Positions 8,091 to 20,453 of a stretch of 64,000 nt of DNA are shown here, piece after piece. The number at the start of each line of letters is the position of its first letter. Within the stretch, counting starts at the first letter, position 1. The position numbers and the translations under genes were made by a program. Source of the DNA: Paenibacillus ottowii (GTDB taxonomy: Bacteria > Bacillota > Bacilli > Paenibacillales > Paenibacillaceae). The notes under the pieces are model-generated. The model ran no database searches. It saw only the letters and a program-made list of their open reading frames with translations, and was not told the origin of the DNA. Location of the stretch: the NCBI RefSeq assembly GCF_006874425.1, contig NZ_VIJZ01000004.1:1-64000 (forward strand), read 5' to 3'.

Positions 8091-9319
8091 ACTCTTGATG
8101 CTCCTTTAGTTTGGGTCACTGTCGCTGTCCGAACAATGTCTCCTAGTTCCCGGATCGAATGAAGCTCACGATTGTGTAGAACCAGGGTTTTTCCGATCGA
8201 TAAAGCCAGACGTTCCGCGGCTTCCTTGATGTCAGGATCGGCAATAGTTTCGATATCCGCCACATGCGACAGACTGATGATCCGGCGGATCACTTTGCAA
8301 CCTGCAAAACCAATCGTATCTTGCAGCACTTTCTGGAGATACAAATCCTGATACCCGGCTGTACGTGCCAAATGATCGGTGACATGCTCGTCCCACAGTG
8401 TACGGAACCTGCTCTCAAACTGCTCCCATACTTGCATGGCAGTCTCCAGGAGCCAGTCACGTCGTTCCTTTAGCTCCTTTTCGCCAGAAGTCCATCCAGG
8501 CTGTGCTGCATAGTTCAACAGCAAATTGGCGATAACCGCTCCGATATCAAACCCCATGGGACCGTAGTAGGCAAATTCAGGATCAATGACTTTAGTCGAT
8601 TCAGTCGTGACAAAAATGCTGCCAGTATGAAGGTCACCATGCAGAAGCGCTTCTGTTCGTGTCATGAACTTTTCTCGCAGTAAAGCCACTTCCAGGTGAA
8701 GCGCCTGATTTGAACGGAGTGCCTCTGCTTCGTCTTCGATGTACTCACCGTAGTTGTTATTATCGGAAAAACGATACGGTTCATCCAAAATCAGATCCTC
8801 AGTTATTTTACAAAGTTCAGGATTGATAAAGCGTTTGACCAGTTCTTTTTTATCCTGCTGATTCATGCCCAAATCTGAGGTGAAAAAGAGTGTGCGTGCC
8901 AGAAATTCCCCGATATGATTAGCAAAAAGAGGATATGTGTTGCCTTCTATTAGCCCCTTGCGCATGATAGTGTGGGAGCTAAGATCCTCCATTACGGTTA
9001 ACGCAAGCTCATCGTTATAGCCCAGAACTGCAGGAACTAATTCGGGACAAAGCTGGTGTTCCTGCTGAAGTGCCTCGCGTTCAATACGGGCGCGATCCAG
9101 CGACAACGGCCAGGATTCACCCACAATTTTTACATAGGGAAGTGCCTGCTTGGCAATGATACTTTTGTTAGAGTTGGAATCCTTAATATGAAAAACCAGA
9201 TTTAAGTTGCCATCACCGATTTCTCGGCATTCCAGATGAGCTTCCTGACTAAAAAATCCGGGGATGTTCTTCACAAATTCGATTGCTTCTTCAGTCGTTA
9301 AAGGATGATATTTGGACAA
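8087..9319 (-). CDS. mtnK: methylthioribose kinase MtnK
   Basis: Phosphorylates 5-methylthioribose, the step before MtnA. About 410 residues, the usual family size. Motifs are [13 protein letters not shown] (nucleotide-binding loop), [32 protein letters not shown] (catalytic loop) and [17 protein letters not shown] (DPE metal-binding). The frame opens at a GTG (9328), but ACGGAGG sits immediately before that codon; the TTG at 9319 is 8 bases from it and gives the better start. Upstream I looked for, and did not find, the S-box SAM riboswitch that precedes mtnKA in B. subtilis. Confidence 0.93.
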   Translation of the reverse strand: MSKYHPLTTEEAIEFVKNIPGFFSQEAHLECREIGDGNLNLVFHIKDSNSNKSIIAKQALPYVKIVGESWPLSLDRARIEREALQQEHQLCPELVPAVLGYNDELALTVMEDLSSHTIMRKGLIEGNTYPLFANHIGEFLARTLFFTSDLGMNQQDKKELVKRFINPELCKITEDLILDEPYRFSDNNNYGEYIEDEAEALRSNQALHLEVALLREKFMTRTEALLHGDLHTGSIFVTTESTKVIDPEFAYYGPMGFDIGAVIANLLLNYAAQPGWTSGEKELKERRDWLLETAMQVWEQFESRFRTLWDEHVTDHLARTAGYQDLYLQKVLQDTIGFAGCKVIRRIISLSHVADIETIADPDIKEAAERLALSIGKTLVLHNRELHSIRELGDIVRTATVTQTKGASRV

Positions 9320-9477
9320 TGAGGTCACCTCCGTAAATTGTGCACATGTAAATGGTTGATCAATATCACAATATTAAACCAAGTATTTTGATAGGATAGA
9401 ACAAGTATAACGAAAATCACTGAATATTTGTACATTTTTTTTATGATGAATTAGAAGCGAAGGCAACTCTTCTTTTT

Positions 9478-9503
9478 GTTTCGTCTCTGTATTGAAAGGG
9501 TAA
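9478..9503 (+). promoter_or_regulatory. sigma-B-like promoter candidate for dps
   Basis: GTTTCG (9478-9483), 14-base spacer, GGGTAA (9498-9503), close to the sigma-B consensus GTTTAA-N12-14-GGGTAT. dps is a sigma-B gene in B. subtilis. Whether this organism has a matching sigma factor cannot be seen here. Confidence 0.4.
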
Positions 9504-9512
9504 ATATGAAAC

Positions 9513-9570
9513 AGACGTCCGGCAGGTGATATTCAACTACCCGCTGGCGTCTTACCGTCAACAGTACGGT
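9513..9570 (+). promoter_or_regulatory. two consecutive hairpins in the dps leader
   Basis: First hairpin: AGACG-t-CCGGCAGGT (9513-9527) with ACCCGCTGG-CGTCT (9539-9552), one bulge and one mismatch. Second: ACCGT (9554-9558) / ACGGT (9566-9570). No T-run follows, so these are not ordinary terminators. They match no riboswitch class I know. A transcript from the GGGTAA box would begin almost exactly at the first stem. The rest of the gap between mtnK and dps shows no gene. Confidence 0.5.
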
Positions 9571-9622
9571 GATGGATACTTAAAGGCTTCTGAAAGTCAA
9601 TTTGATAAAAAGGAAGGGATTT

Positions 9623-10096
9623 ATGATGGCTAAAACAACAAGTAACTCGAAAAATACGCAAACCAAATCGGTGGAGGAACTGTTAAACCGTCAAGTCGCT
9701 AACCTCAATGTGTTATATGTAAAAATTCATAACTATCACTGGTACGTGAAGGGCTCCAGTTTTTATACACTCCATGTCAAATTCGAAGAATTATACAATG
9801 AAATAACATTAAAAATGGACGAGATTGCCGAGCGTCTGCTCGCCTTGAAAGGTTCTCCTTCCGCAACGTTGAAGGAATACCTGGAACTGTCCTCAATTGA
9901 CGAGGCCACTGGCAATGAAGATGCACCAAAAATGGTACAAACCCTGATTGAGGACTTTGCGACTGTATGTGAGGAGTTTCAAGAAGGGATCGAAATGGCG
10001 GAAAGCAATTCCGATCAGCCTACTGCAGATTTGCTGATCGGCTTTAAAGCCGATCTGGAGAAACATATGTGGATGCTCCGCTCTTATTTGGGCTAA
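9623..10096 (+). CDS. dps: Dps/ferritin-like DNA-binding protein
   Basis: A protein of about 157 residues of the Dps branch of the ferritin superfamily. The four-helix-bundle ferroxidase signature shows as HNYHWYVKGSSFYTLHVKFEELYNEI, then MDEIAERLLALKGSPSATLKEYLE. Dps proteins form dodecamers, oxidise and store iron with peroxide, and can protect DNA; the Lys/Asn/Thr-rich tail (residues 2-18) could bind DNA. The frame opens at TTG 9602, but AGGAAGGG at 9611-9618 points to ATG 9623 or 9626. It is monocistronic with its own terminator and sits upstream of the SUF operon, a sensible iron/oxidative-stress context. Confidence 0.88.
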   Translation: MMAKTTSNSKNTQTKSVEELLNRQVANLNVLYVKIHNYHWYVKGSSFYTLHVKFEELYNEITLKMDEIAERLLALKGSPSATLKEYLELSSIDEATGNEDAPKMVQTLIEDFATVCEEFQEGIEMAESNSDQPTADLLIGFKADLEKHMWMLRSYLG

Positions 10097-10160
10097 CTCG
10101 TCAAGTTTTGGCTCAATCGCACAAGGTTTAGTTTGACGAATATGAAACCCCTACATGTAA

Positions 10161-10195
10161 AACGCTACTGACGTCATGCTGTCAGTAGCGTTTTT
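10161..10195 (+). terminator. rho-independent terminator after dps
   Basis: Near-perfect stem CGCTACTGAC / GTCAGTAGCG with an 8-base loop, then T5. Confidence 0.92.
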
Positions 10196-10370
10196 ATGGC
10201 TAAAAGAGATGATGATATCTCATGGTTTTTTGTACTACACTATAACGATATAATCATTCGCAGGATGTATTTTGTCATTTGTGCGCTTGATAGGATGAAC
10301 ATTTTATGAAGAAAGGTGGATAACGTGCGTCTGTTGGTTGCACCCTTAAAGATATTTATTATAAAATAAC

Positions 10371-10408
10371 TTGAGAATCATTGAGAATCAGTTTAGAATG
10401 ATTATAAA
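10371..10408 (+). promoter_or_regulatory. suf promoter with Fur/PerR-type operator
   Basis: TTGAGAATCA occurs twice in tandem (10371-10380, 10381-10390). TTGAGA at 10381-10386 is a good -35, with a 16-base spacer to TATAAA at 10403-10408. Overlapping the -10 is TTAGAATGATTATAA (10393-10407), which differs from the PerR box TTATAATNATTATAA at one position and also resembles Fur boxes. A small GGGG/CCCC hairpin (CAGGGG 10440-10445, CCCCTG 10449-10454) lies in the leader. Which Fur-family protein binds is not decidable here. Confidence 0.6.
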
Positions 10409-10512
10409 TAAATTTTTAAATATTACATTTGCTTGAAATCAGGGGGCTCCCCTGTTTAAATATACTTTCTGATTTCGACACCACACTACATTTTTTGGAG
10501 GGTATTGCGAAT

Positions 10513-11295
10513 ATGGCTACAAACTTTAAGATTGAAGGTCTCAAAGCGACCATCGAAGGCAAGGAAATTTTGAAAGGTATTAACCTCGAAATGAAGGGCG
10601 GAGAAATCCATGCCATCATGGGTCCTAACGGAACGGGTAAAAGTACACTTGCGTCTGCTTTGATGGGTCATCCTAAGTATGAAGTCACAGATGGCAAAGT
10701 AACTTTGGATGGAGAAGACGTACTGGATATGGAAGTGGATGAGCGTGCACGTGCAGGATTGTTCCTGGCGATGCAGTATCCAAGTGAGATTGCAGGGGTA
10801 ACAAACTCCGACTTTTTGCGTAGTGCAATCAACGCGCGCCGTGAAGAAGGACAAGAGATTTCCCTGATTAAGTTTATCCGTCAAATGGAAGGCAAAATGA
10901 AAGAGCTTGAAATGAATCCTGAGTTTGCTCACCGTTACCTGAACGAAGGTTTCTCCGGTGGTGAGAAAAAGCGGAATGAAATTCTGCAAATGATGATGCT
11001 TGATCCGAAAATTGTCGTTCTGGACGAAATTGACTCCGGTCTGGACATCGATGCTTTGAGAATCGTAGCTAACGGTGTAAATGCTATGCGTTCTGAAGAT
11101 CGTGGCTTCCTTGTGATTACTCACTACCAACGTCTGTTGAACTACATCAAACCAGATTTTGTACACGTAATGATGCAAGGGCGTATCGTTAAATCCGGTG
11201 GTCCTGAGCTTGCAGAGCGTCTGGAAGCGGACGGTTACGACTGGATCAAGGAAGAACTGGGTATCGTTGATGAAACTGTAGGACAAGAGGCGTAA
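10513..11295 (+). CDS. sufC: SufC, Fe-S assembly ATPase
   Basis: A 260-residue ABC-type ATPase of the SufBCD scaffold that builds Fe-S clusters. Walker [10 protein letters not shown] is at 37-45, the signature [11 protein letters not shown] is mid-protein, Walker B is [12 protein letters not shown], and the switch histidine is in VITHYQRLL. The frame is open upstream to 10429, but ATG 10513 with GGAGGG about 10 bases ahead gives the conserved opening [20 protein letters not shown]. First gene of sufCDSUB, behind the Fur/PerR-type box. Confidence 0.96.
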   Translation: MATNFKIEGLKATIEGKEILKGINLEMKGGEIHAIMGPNGTGKSTLASALMGHPKYEVTDGKVTLDGEDVLDMEVDERARAGLFLAMQYPSEIAGVTNSDFLRSAINARREEGQEISLIKFIRQMEGKMKELEMNPEFAHRYLNEGFSGGEKKRNEILQMMMLDPKIVVLDEIDSGLDIDALRIVANGVNAMRSEDRGFLVITHYQRLLNYIKPDFVHVMMQGRIVKSGGPELAERLEADGYDWIKEELGIVDETVGQEA

Positions 11296-11318
11296 GCCGG
11301 AAGCGAGGAGGAAAACTG

Positions 11319-14255
<2,937 letters not shown>

Positions 14256-14285
14256 TTTAAATAGGACAGAGGAGGTTTGAGAAAC

Positions 14286-15683
14286 ATGGCCAAGAAAGCA
14301 CCGGAAATGGAAGAGTATAAGTATGGCTTTCGTGACGAGCACAAGTCCATTTTCCAAACAGGTAAGGGTCTCACTCCGGAAATTGTAAAAGAAATCTCCA
14401 AAATTAAGGGTGAACCGGATTGGATGTTGGAGTTCCGTCTGAAAGCATTGAAGCAATTTGAAAAAATGCCAATGCCAAAATGGGGCGGAGACATGGATGA
14501 ACTGGATTTCGATGATATCCAGTACTATGTAAGACCTTCCGAAAAACAAGGGAAAACGTGGGAAGAGGTTCCTACAGAAATTAAGGAAACCTTTGATAAG
14601 CTGGGAATTCCTGAAGCGGAGCAAAAGTTTTTGGCTGGTGTATCCGCACAGTATGAATCCGAGGTTGTCTACCACAGCATGCAAAAGGATCTAGAAGAGC
14701 AGGGTGTCATTTTCATGGATACCGATACGGCGTTGCGTGAGCATCCTGAGATTCTGAAAGAGTACTTTGCAACAGTTGTACCTCCTGCGGACAATAAGTT
14801 TGCAGCACTGAACAGTGCGGTATGGTCAGGCGGTAGTTTTATCTATGTGCCTAAAGGTGTAAAATGTGAAATTCCATTGCAGGCTTACTTCCGTATCAAC
14901 TCGGAAAATATGGGTCAATTTGAGCGTACGCTCATTATTGCTGACGAAGATAGCTTTGTGCATTATGTAGAAGGCTGTACAGCTCCAATTTACAGCACGA
15001 ACTCGTTGCATAGTGCCGTGGTGGAAATCATTTGTAAGAAGAACGCACGCGTTCGTTATACAACGATCCAGAACTGGGCGCCTAACATCTACAACCTGGT
15101 AACCAAACGTGCGGTTGCTGAAGAAAATGCAACGATGGAGTGGGTCGATGGAAACATCGGTTCCAAGCTGACAATGAAATATCCTGCCGTTGTATTGAAA
15201 GGCCGTGGCGCGAAAGGGATGGTCTTGTCCATCGCGGTTGCAGGCAAAGGCCAGCACCAGGATGCTGGTGCGAAAATGATCCACTTGGCACCAGATACTA
15301 CATCCACCATTGTATCCAAATCGATCAGTAAGCACGGTGGTAAAGTAACATACCGCGGATTAGCTTCCTTTGGCCGTCAGGCTCAAGGTGCAAAATCGAA
15401 TATTAAGTGTGATACGTTGATTTTGGATAATCAATCAACTTCGGATACAATCCCTTATAATGAGATCATGAATGACGATATCACGCTTGAGCACGAAGCA
15501 ACGGTGTCCAAAGTATCGGAAGATCAGCTGTTCTATCTGATGAGCCGTGGTCTGACCGAAGCAGAGGCTACACAGATGATCGTTATGGGCTTTATCGAGC
15601 CGTTCACCAAAGAACTGCCGATGGAATATGCGGTAGAAATGAACCGTTTGATCAAGTTCGAAATGGAAGGTTCTATCGGTTAA
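14286..15683 (+). CDS. sufB: SufB, Fe-S scaffold subunit
   Basis: A 465-residue SufB, the scaffold subunit on which the cluster forms. Conserved segments: [83 protein letters not shown] and the C-terminal [21 protein letters not shown]. The cysteine in IKCDTLIL is in the region of the catalytic SufB cysteine. The start ATG 14286 has GAGGAGG 9 bases upstream; the upstream in-frame TTG is too close to it. Last gene of the operon, followed directly by the first recombinase remnant. Confidence 0.96.
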   Translation: MAKKAPEMEEYKYGFRDEHKSIFQTGKGLTPEIVKEISKIKGEPDWMLEFRLKALKQFEKMPMPKWGGDMDELDFDDIQYYVRPSEKQGKTWEEVPTEIKETFDKLGIPEAEQKFLAGVSAQYESEVVYHSMQKDLEEQGVIFMDTDTALREHPEILKEYFATVVPPADNKFAALNSAVWSGGSFIYVPKGVKCEIPLQAYFRINSENMGQFERTLIIADEDSFVHYVEGCTAPIYSTNSLHSAVVEIICKKNARVRYTTIQNWAPNIYNLVTKRAVAEENATMEWVDGNIGSKLTMKYPAVVLKGRGAKGMVLSIAVAGKGQHQDAGAKMIHLAPDTTSTIVSKSISKHGGKVTYRGLASFGRQAQGAKSNIKCDTLILDNQSTSDTIPYNEIMNDDITLEHEATVSKVSEDQLFYLMSRGLTEAEATQMIVMGFIEPFTKELPMEYAVEMNRLIKFEMEGSIG

Positions 15684-15735
15684 AATGCGGTAAGCCTTGG
15701 TGAGACAAGGTACTAGCGGTAATTAAGCTGTTAAA

Positions 15736-15775
15736 CCGGAGTCGTGCCGATTTTGTGCCGACTCGGATTTCCTTT
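15736..15775 (+). terminator. probable terminator of the suf operon
   Basis: Imperfect hairpin around AGTCG-TGC / GC-CGACT (15740-15763) with flanking CCGG/TCGG pairing, then T-rich sequence. Overlaps the integrase remnant. Confidence 0.5.
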
Positions 15776-15785
15776 TAGTATAGGA

Positions 15786-15821
15786 GGCGAACTTTTTAAG
15801 TTCGTCTTCTTTTATTTTTTC
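15786..15821. repeat. 36-bp direct repeat, left copy
   Basis: Identical over 36 bases to 28834-28869 in the same orientation, with weaker similarity just outside. It contains the palindrome CGAACTT-TTT-AAGTTCG followed by a T-rich tract, and lies in the 3' end of the integrase remnant. The two copies bracket the 13-kb accessory block. Confidence 0.9.
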
Positions 15822-16055
15822 AGTGATGTCTAAGTATGTGACTGCTGTGGTTTTAATGGTCTTATGACCTAATCGTTTCGATACAAATTTAATAGTAGCT
15901 CCAGATTCTAGTAAGAGTACAGCATGAGTATGTCTAAATGCATGAGTTCCATATCTAAATATAAGACTGAACTAGAACAAATAAATAAAGCTATAGCTTC
16001 CCTTAAATAAAATCCGTAGTTATCCAGCAACAAACAAATTATATACTGTATACAC

Positions 16056-16088
16056 AAAAGCCCTCTAAACAGAGGGCTTTTACTTTTA
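16056..16088. terminator. bidirectional terminator
   Basis: Perfect 11-bp stem AAAAGCCCTCT / AGAGGGCTTTT with loop AAAC. Serves the minus-strand GyrI-like gene and possibly + strand transcripts. Confidence 0.88.
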
Positions 16089-16149
16089 TAAAAGGGAATT
16101 AGTATTAGACTGCCTTCAATAACAGAAACAACCCTATGCCTTAATACGT

Positions 16150-16605
16150 CTATTGAACCGGAACGCAAATTTCGCAATAATGATTATTAATAAGTTCAAC
16201 TGTATATCGCTCCAAGATAGGTCTGGTATCATCTAAGCTGAACCCTTGATTTTCCAACTCCAGGAATATCTCAGTCCAAGCCTTTTGAACAGCTTCAGCT
16301 GTATGATTTATTTTAAAAACAGCGTATCTTCCTCCACTAATGTTGCTCAAGTTTACTTCATCAGTATTAGCACAGTAATCATCAGGAAGAACCAAACATG
16401 CATCGTAGCGACAATTTTCCGGTTTCACAAATGCAGGATTATCTTGGGCAATACCAAGAATAATAGACGTCTTATTAAATAATTTATTCGATTTAACCCA
16501 ACATTTAAATTTCTCCATTAGTTGCGAATTTGCAATCCCATAAGGACCAATCTGTCTCATGTATGCAATTCTACAAGACGGTATTTTTTCAATTTTAGTC
16601 TTCAT
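16150..16605 (-). CDS. GyrI-like (SbmC/AraC effector-binding) domain protein
   Basis: 151 residues made of one GyrI-like small-molecule-binding domain. Seen: a first half (IEKIPSCRIAYMRQIGPYG) and a second (YDACLVLPDDY, then ISGGRYAVFKINHTAEAVQKAWTEIF), the repeated SHS2-type pattern of the family, ending with ERYTVELI and CEICVPV. Stand-alone GyrI-like proteins bind hydrophobic or toxic ligands, and some protect gyrase. There is no DNA-binding domain. The ribosome site is poor. Not part of an obvious operon. Confidence 0.8.
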   Translation of the reverse strand: MKTKIEKIPSCRIAYMRQIGPYGIANSQLMEKFKCWVKSNKLFNKTSIILGIAQDNPAFVKPENCRYDACLVLPDDYCANTDEVNLSNISGGRYAVFKINHTAEAVQKAWTEIFLELENQGFSLDDTRPILERYTVELINNHYCEICVPVQ

Positions 16606-17004
16606 ATTTTCTTCGCTTTCTTTTTAAAGTACATCGATGTCTGAAACCATCATATAATGCTTTAAAATTAGAAACAAATCAATTTTTAAAAATAGTCAAT
16701 GAATAAATTTAGATTTCAGCCTGTTAGTTGAGAAAACGGCAGTCACTTTAATCGGCTACCGTCTGTTCATGTTTATTGAGTTATTGTTCACGTTAGCTCT
16801 ATATAAATTCATAATAATAGTCCGTTGGATATTGTATAGGGAGTTTTAAACGGTATAATCCAAACATTAAGCTTCACAGTCGTAACGAACGTGCTAACTT
16901 CTTCTACTAATAAGGCTAATTCTTTTATAACTTCATTTTCTCCAGGTTCAATAACTCATCGGTAAAAACATAAAGGATTGACGCACTAAAAGGAATAGGT
17001 ATAT
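16606..17004. other. intergenic, no gene
   Basis: AT-rich stretch without a supported gene on either strand. One imperfect hairpin is seen, ACGGCAG (16736-16742) / CTACCGT (16756-16762), with one wobble pair. It probably marks a terminator from lost sequence. Confidence 0.4.
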
Positions 17005-17610
17005 TTATTGCCTTAAATAAATAAGAATATTATAGACACTATGTGCAATCGTTGGAGCCCATATCGAAGAAGTCTTTTTATATATAAATCCAAGAATGTA
17101 TCCTACGAGAAATATGGTCACATAGTTAAGAAGTGAATATCCTGAAATAATACCTATTGGAAAGTGTATGCCCATAAAAAGTATGGCTTGTATAAAGTTA
17201 TATCCTTTTACCCGATGGTCTCTTAGTTTATTCATAACGAATCCCCGGAACACTACTTCTTCAGAAAATGCAGTTAACGGTGTAATGATCCATCTGATTC
17301 CTATGTCCAATCTAAAACCATTAAAGATAGTAACCTCGATTGCTACCAATAATAATCCAATAATTCCGCCAGTAAATACTCCCTTGATGATATTTTGTTT
17401 TAATTTTATGTAGTCAATGATTTGTTGCAACTTTACTCGATCGATATATACGAAATAAATGACCACCAGCCCAATCCAAAAAATCATTTTTATCAAGAAG
17501 GATATCAAATAAAGCTCCAAATCAGTTATTTTTGGATGGAATGTTAGCTCCTTAATTGTCCAGCCTATATAAAAAAACAATATAAAGAGAATAAGTTTAC
17601 TTTTAGCCAT
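17005..17610 (-). CDS. CPBP-family intramembrane metalloprotease
   Basis: 201 residues from ATG 17610, chosen over upstream ATGs because GAGGG lies 10 bases ahead and the protein then opens with a membrane segment. A polytopic membrane protein (about six helices) with the ABI/CAAX protease motifs EEVVFRGF (glutamate pair and arginine), FMGIHF (His) and a C-terminal APTIAHSVYNIL (second His/Asn). Members process peptides at the membrane, including in bacteriocin self-immunity. No bacteriocin gene is seen nearby, so the substrate is unknown. Confidence 0.82.
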   Translation of the reverse strand: MAKSKLILFILFFYIGWTIKELTFHPKITDLELYLISFLIKMIFWIGLVVIYFVYIDRVKLQQIIDYIKLKQNIIKGVFTGGIIGLLLVAIEVTIFNGFRLDIGIRWIITPLTAFSEEVVFRGFVMNKLRDHRVKGYNFIQAILFMGIHFPIGIISGYSLLNYVTIFLVGYILGFIYKKTSSIWAPTIAHSVYNILIYLRQ

Positions 17611-17729
17611 CTTTTTGTTTCCCTCAATAAATTTCAGCTGATAGTTTGATATTACCATAAAATGTTCAGAAACTCTAATATCTGTAGTGGTCTTGGATTG
17701 GAGTATCGTATTATCCTAAGTAGAGTTAA

Positions 17730-17906
17730 GGCCCTGCAATTGAGAAGGCATATCTAGAGTATAAGGCCAAAACAAAAGCGCTACTGGCTACTGACCAGCC
17801 AAACAAGAATGCAGCACAGGCAGCAGCTAAGGAAGCTGTATCTGGTCTGGCTGCAAAGCTTAATGATTTCTTGGCGCAGGCTACTGCAGAGGTATCATCC
17901 GGCTAA
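17730..17906 (+). pseudogene. C-terminal remnant of an Ala/Lys-rich protein
   Basis: After a stop at 17727 an open frame of 58 codons runs to TAA 17904-17906 with no start codon or ribosome site. The peptide (IEKAYLEYKAKTKALL, then AAQAAAKEAVSGLAAKLND) is coiled-coil-like, has clear coding character and is followed by a strong terminator. It is the tail of a lost gene. Confidence 0.5.
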
Positions 17907-17935
17907 AGTTACAAAGTAAACACTAAACAGATAAG

Positions 17936-17979
17936 GAAAGCCGGAAAGATAGCGTAAACTTGCTCCTTTCCGGCTTTTT
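17936..17979. terminator. rho-independent terminator
   Basis: Stem AAGCCGGAAAG (17938-17948) / CTTTCCGGCTT (17966-17976), T5 on the + side and an A-rich 5' side. Lies between the remnant (+) and the lipoprotein gene (-). A decayed second copy is at 20398. Confidence 0.85.
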
Positions 17980-18001
17980 GGCATGTTGCTAATCAGAACA
18001 A

Positions 18002-19084
18002 TTACTTGTTCAGCAGCATGAAGTTATTGATGAAACCCTCTTCTTGTATAAAGATGGGGGTTTGAATTTTCGATGTGAAATCATAATAATATACGCCGCG
18101 CCCTTCCTCCTCATTTTTCTCAGAGGCGCTACCCAAATAGTAGACACCCTTGCCGTCGGGGGACATATAGACAAATTGGCGGGTTAAAATAGGCAACTTT
18201 ATTTTGGTACGTTTACCTGTTGCAATATCAACCAGACTATACTCGGGTTTGCTGTGATTAGTTAGATTGGTAGTTACGAGAAGTAGTTTATCATTACTGC
18301 TGGACATTGATGATATTTTCTCTTTTTTCAGTGTGATGATAGAGCGTTCTTGCTTGGTGACGCTATTGATTTCTGTAACCTTGTTGTCCGGAGGGGCCAT
18401 GATGGTTTGTGTTCGGTTTGAGAGGATTCTTTGTTTCTCGTGCTCCTTATCTGAATACTGTGAACTGTAAATTGTTTTTTTGGCTGGATTATAGGTGATA
18501 GACCAAGTGGTAGTATCATCCTGATTTTCATCATGCATAATTTGCATGGTACGGGTTGCTTTATTATAGAACATAGTCTTAAGTATCCGCTCTCCTTTTT
18601 TGACTGCAACCAGAACAAGGGGACCATCCGGAGTGGTTGGTACGATATCATTGATGGCAAACAAATTATCGGTAAGCTGTTCGTTTTTTTTGGTATTCAA
18701 GTCATACGAAAATAATTGGTCTCCCTTATCACCGACATCAGCAGAATAATAAATTTTGTGATCAGGCAAGGATACCACAGAAAGCGGGTATTGAGAGGTA
18801 TACGGAACATCAGCCAGCTTGGTTATTTTTTTACTGCTTAAGTCGTACGTCATAACTCGCATAACCATGCCTTGATCTGTGTTCTTCCCATTCACATATT
18901 CTGTATAGGTCATGGATAGATATTGGCCCTGACCGGCTAGAGCTGTCTTTTCCCCTGATTGGGTCTTTTGGGGTACAGCAGATTCTGCTGGTGGGGTAGA
19001 AGAAGGGGAGCAGGATGACAATAAAGCTGGCACGAGCAGGGAAAGTATAAAGATTCTAAAAAATTTGTAGCTGCTTGTTCTCAA
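18002..19084 (-). CDS. lipoprotein with beta-propeller-like repeats
   Basis: About 360 residues. A TTG at 19084 with AAAGGA 9 bases ahead gives a compact lipoprotein signal (positive start, hydrophobic core, lipobox LLSSC), so this start is preferred over the upstream ATG at 19120. A Ser/Pro linker follows, then repeated four-strand blades of the TolB/WD40-like kind (YDLSSKKITKLADV, YDLNTKKNEQLTDN, VDIATGKRTKIKL, YYYDFTSKIQTPIF). Probably anchored outside the membrane. Function unknown. Its 3' end is duplicated at 20.45-20.61 kb. Confidence 0.7.
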   Translation of the reverse strand: MRTSSYKFFRIFILSLLVPALLSSCSPSSTPPAESAVPQKTQSGEKTALAGQGQYLSMTYTEYVNGKNTDQGMVMRVMTYDLSSKKITKLADVPYTSQYPLSVVSLPDHKIYYSADVGDKGDQLFSYDLNTKKNEQLTDNLFAINDIVPTTPDGPLVLVAVKKGERILKTMFYNKATRTMQIMHDENQDDTTTWSITYNPAKKTIYSSQYSDKEHEKQRILSNRTQTIMAPPDNKVTEINSVTKQERSIITLKKEKISSMSSSNDKLLLVTTNLTNHSKPEYSLVDIATGKRTKIKLPILTRQFVYMSPDGKGVYYLGSASEKNEEEGRGVYYYDFTSKIQTPIFIQEEGFINNFMLLNK

Positions 19085-19186
19085 AACGAAGCATCCTTTC
19101 TGAGATAAGTGATGAATCAAACTGAAGATGATAACGAAAAGGAAAAGAATAGGACACGATACCCTATCCTTTTTGCTATAAAGATA

Positions 19187-19717
19187 TTAGAAATTATAGG
19201 AGTATCTACCTAAAAATGAAGTATACGAATGCCATGTTAAACCTAGATCCTCTACACCCGTTTTCCAAATATCAATGATTGCATCTGGAAGAGACCCATT
19301 ATCGGCCTTCGTAAATTCGTGGACTATATCCCTATCAGTATTCCTTACCCGAATTATTGTCCCAAACTCCGGATTATCAATGGCTCCTTTTGTTGTACAG
19401 TCACCTCTTCGGAGAGTATTTTCATTCTCACCTTGCTCGTCCGTGAAGTTGGTTCCTCTCCCTGTGCCTATAACAGAGCCATGCTTGTCTCCACTAATAG
19501 AAATTACATTATTAGATGCTCCGTATCTGTAATCCCCAGCTGGGTTTCGTGTTCCGTGTGGCAATGCATTAAGTCCATAAACATCCGAAGACAGTCTATT
19601 TTCTTTTGGCAGGATCATGTCCTTGATAAGACCTTCACCATCATAAGTTACTTTTAGTCCAGGTTGTGGGGCAGGGTTTTCAAAATGGTATACGGGCCGG
19701 GGTGTCTTGTCTTTTTC
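19187..19717 (-). pseudogene. 5'-truncated secreted protein, DPBB-like C-terminus
   Basis: The frame is open from 19717 (just after a stop) to 19187. Its beginning (RPVYHFENPAPQPGLKVTYDGEG) matches the intact paralogue at 20648-21085, but signal peptide and first half are missing. The downstream part has GDCTTKG, FGTIIRVRN and KADNGSLPDAIIDIW, a pattern like RlpA/3D double-psi beta-barrel domains. It keeps the C-terminal domain that the other copy has lost. The internal ATG at 19618 has no good ribosome site. Confidence 0.65.
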
Positions 19718-19775
19718 TCACAAATGGGGGTCAGTCCCGAAAGCTCTTGTTAAACGATGAGTAGGAAATCATAAA

Positions 19776-19970
19776 TCAATGTGATTTACTTCGTCTTTTC
19801 AAAAAATTTACAAAAAGCATAACAAGCAGTATACAGAAAAATACTGCAAAAGCAATCACGATCCACCACTGAGGGTCAATTATATACAACACGATTCCAA
19901 TAAGAAGAACTATTGTTGTTATTGCAATTCTCACTTTCAACATTGTGCTTTTACTTATCCGAGGCTCCAA
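19776..19970 (-). CDS. small membrane protein, possibly truncated
   Basis: 64 residues from ATG 19970 with two hydrophobic helices (about 11-31 and 34-54) and a basic tail KRRSKSH. The frame stays open upstream to about 20066 with a third hydrophobic segment (FFIVLAIIIQITI) but no usable start codon there, so the N-terminus may have been lost. No family recognised. Confidence 0.4.
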   Translation of the reverse strand: MEPRISKSTMLKVRIAITTIVLLIGIVLYIIDPQWWIVIAFAVFFCILLVMLFVNFLKRRSKSH

Positions 19971-20397
19971 TTTTCGTATTGTAATTTGAATTATTATAGC
20001 AAGTACAATGAAAAATATTGAAGTGAATGAATTATAGATAATACCAGCTCCATTTAGTCATTATGCCTATCACATGCTCCAGCGGGGACTGTTAAAGCTG
20101 GGAATTAAGAGTTGCTTGTGATGGAGTATCCTGTCTACATCAAGTTTATCGTAATTCCCTTTCCCCTATCTTGGATTTTAAGGGATTGTGCAAGAAGTCC
20201 TGCTTCTGACCCTGCACCTATTAATGCGCCAACAACACCCGATCAAACAACTGTTATTACGGAATAGACTAATACGGATACAGTTTCTAAGTAAACACTA
20301 AATGCTCTACTGGCTAAGCTAGTAATAGAGGAGCGTACAAAGGTACAACTGTGAGAGAGGTTCCGCAATAGATTTAGTGATGGGTATTAGATAAAGA
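19971..20397. other. decayed intergenic sequence
   Basis: No intact gene. A short + strand frame ending at about 20266 reads SPASDPAPINAPTTPDQTT before a stop and looks like the Pro/Thr-rich end of a lost surface or lipoprotein gene. Start, ribosome site and the rest of the frame are missing. Confidence 0.35.
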
Positions 20398-20432
20398 AAG
20401 CCGGAGAGAGAATCTTCTTTTCCGGCTCTTTG
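20398..20432. terminator. terminator, second copy of the 17.94 kb element
   Basis: AGCCGGA / TCCGGCT stem with flanking AAAG/CTTT, weaker than its counterpart at 17936-17979 and in the same position relative to the duplicated gene end. Confidence 0.55.
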
Positions 20433-20453
20433 GCATGGCGACAATCAGTACAA

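Larger units (their letters stand above)
15723..15965 (-). pseudogene. tyrosine recombinase (integrase), C-terminal remnant
   Basis: On the minus strand the frame encodes the C-terminal catalytic end of a phage-type integrase: YGTHAFRHTHAVLLLESG (the HxxR box), RLGHKT (box II His) and TYLDITEKI with the nucleophilic tyrosine, then a short tail and a stop at 15723. About 8 codons before the HxxR box a stop closes the frame, and no catalytic N-terminal part follows, so only about 70-80 residues remain. It lies convergent to sufB and directly abuts its 3' end. Its last codons contain the 36-bp sequence repeated at 28.8 kb. Confidence 0.85.

Noticed and set aside
9320-9477. Search for an S-box (SAM-I) riboswitch ahead of mtnK
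   Set aside because: None of the conserved core segments were found on the minus strand; the region is short and AT-rich.
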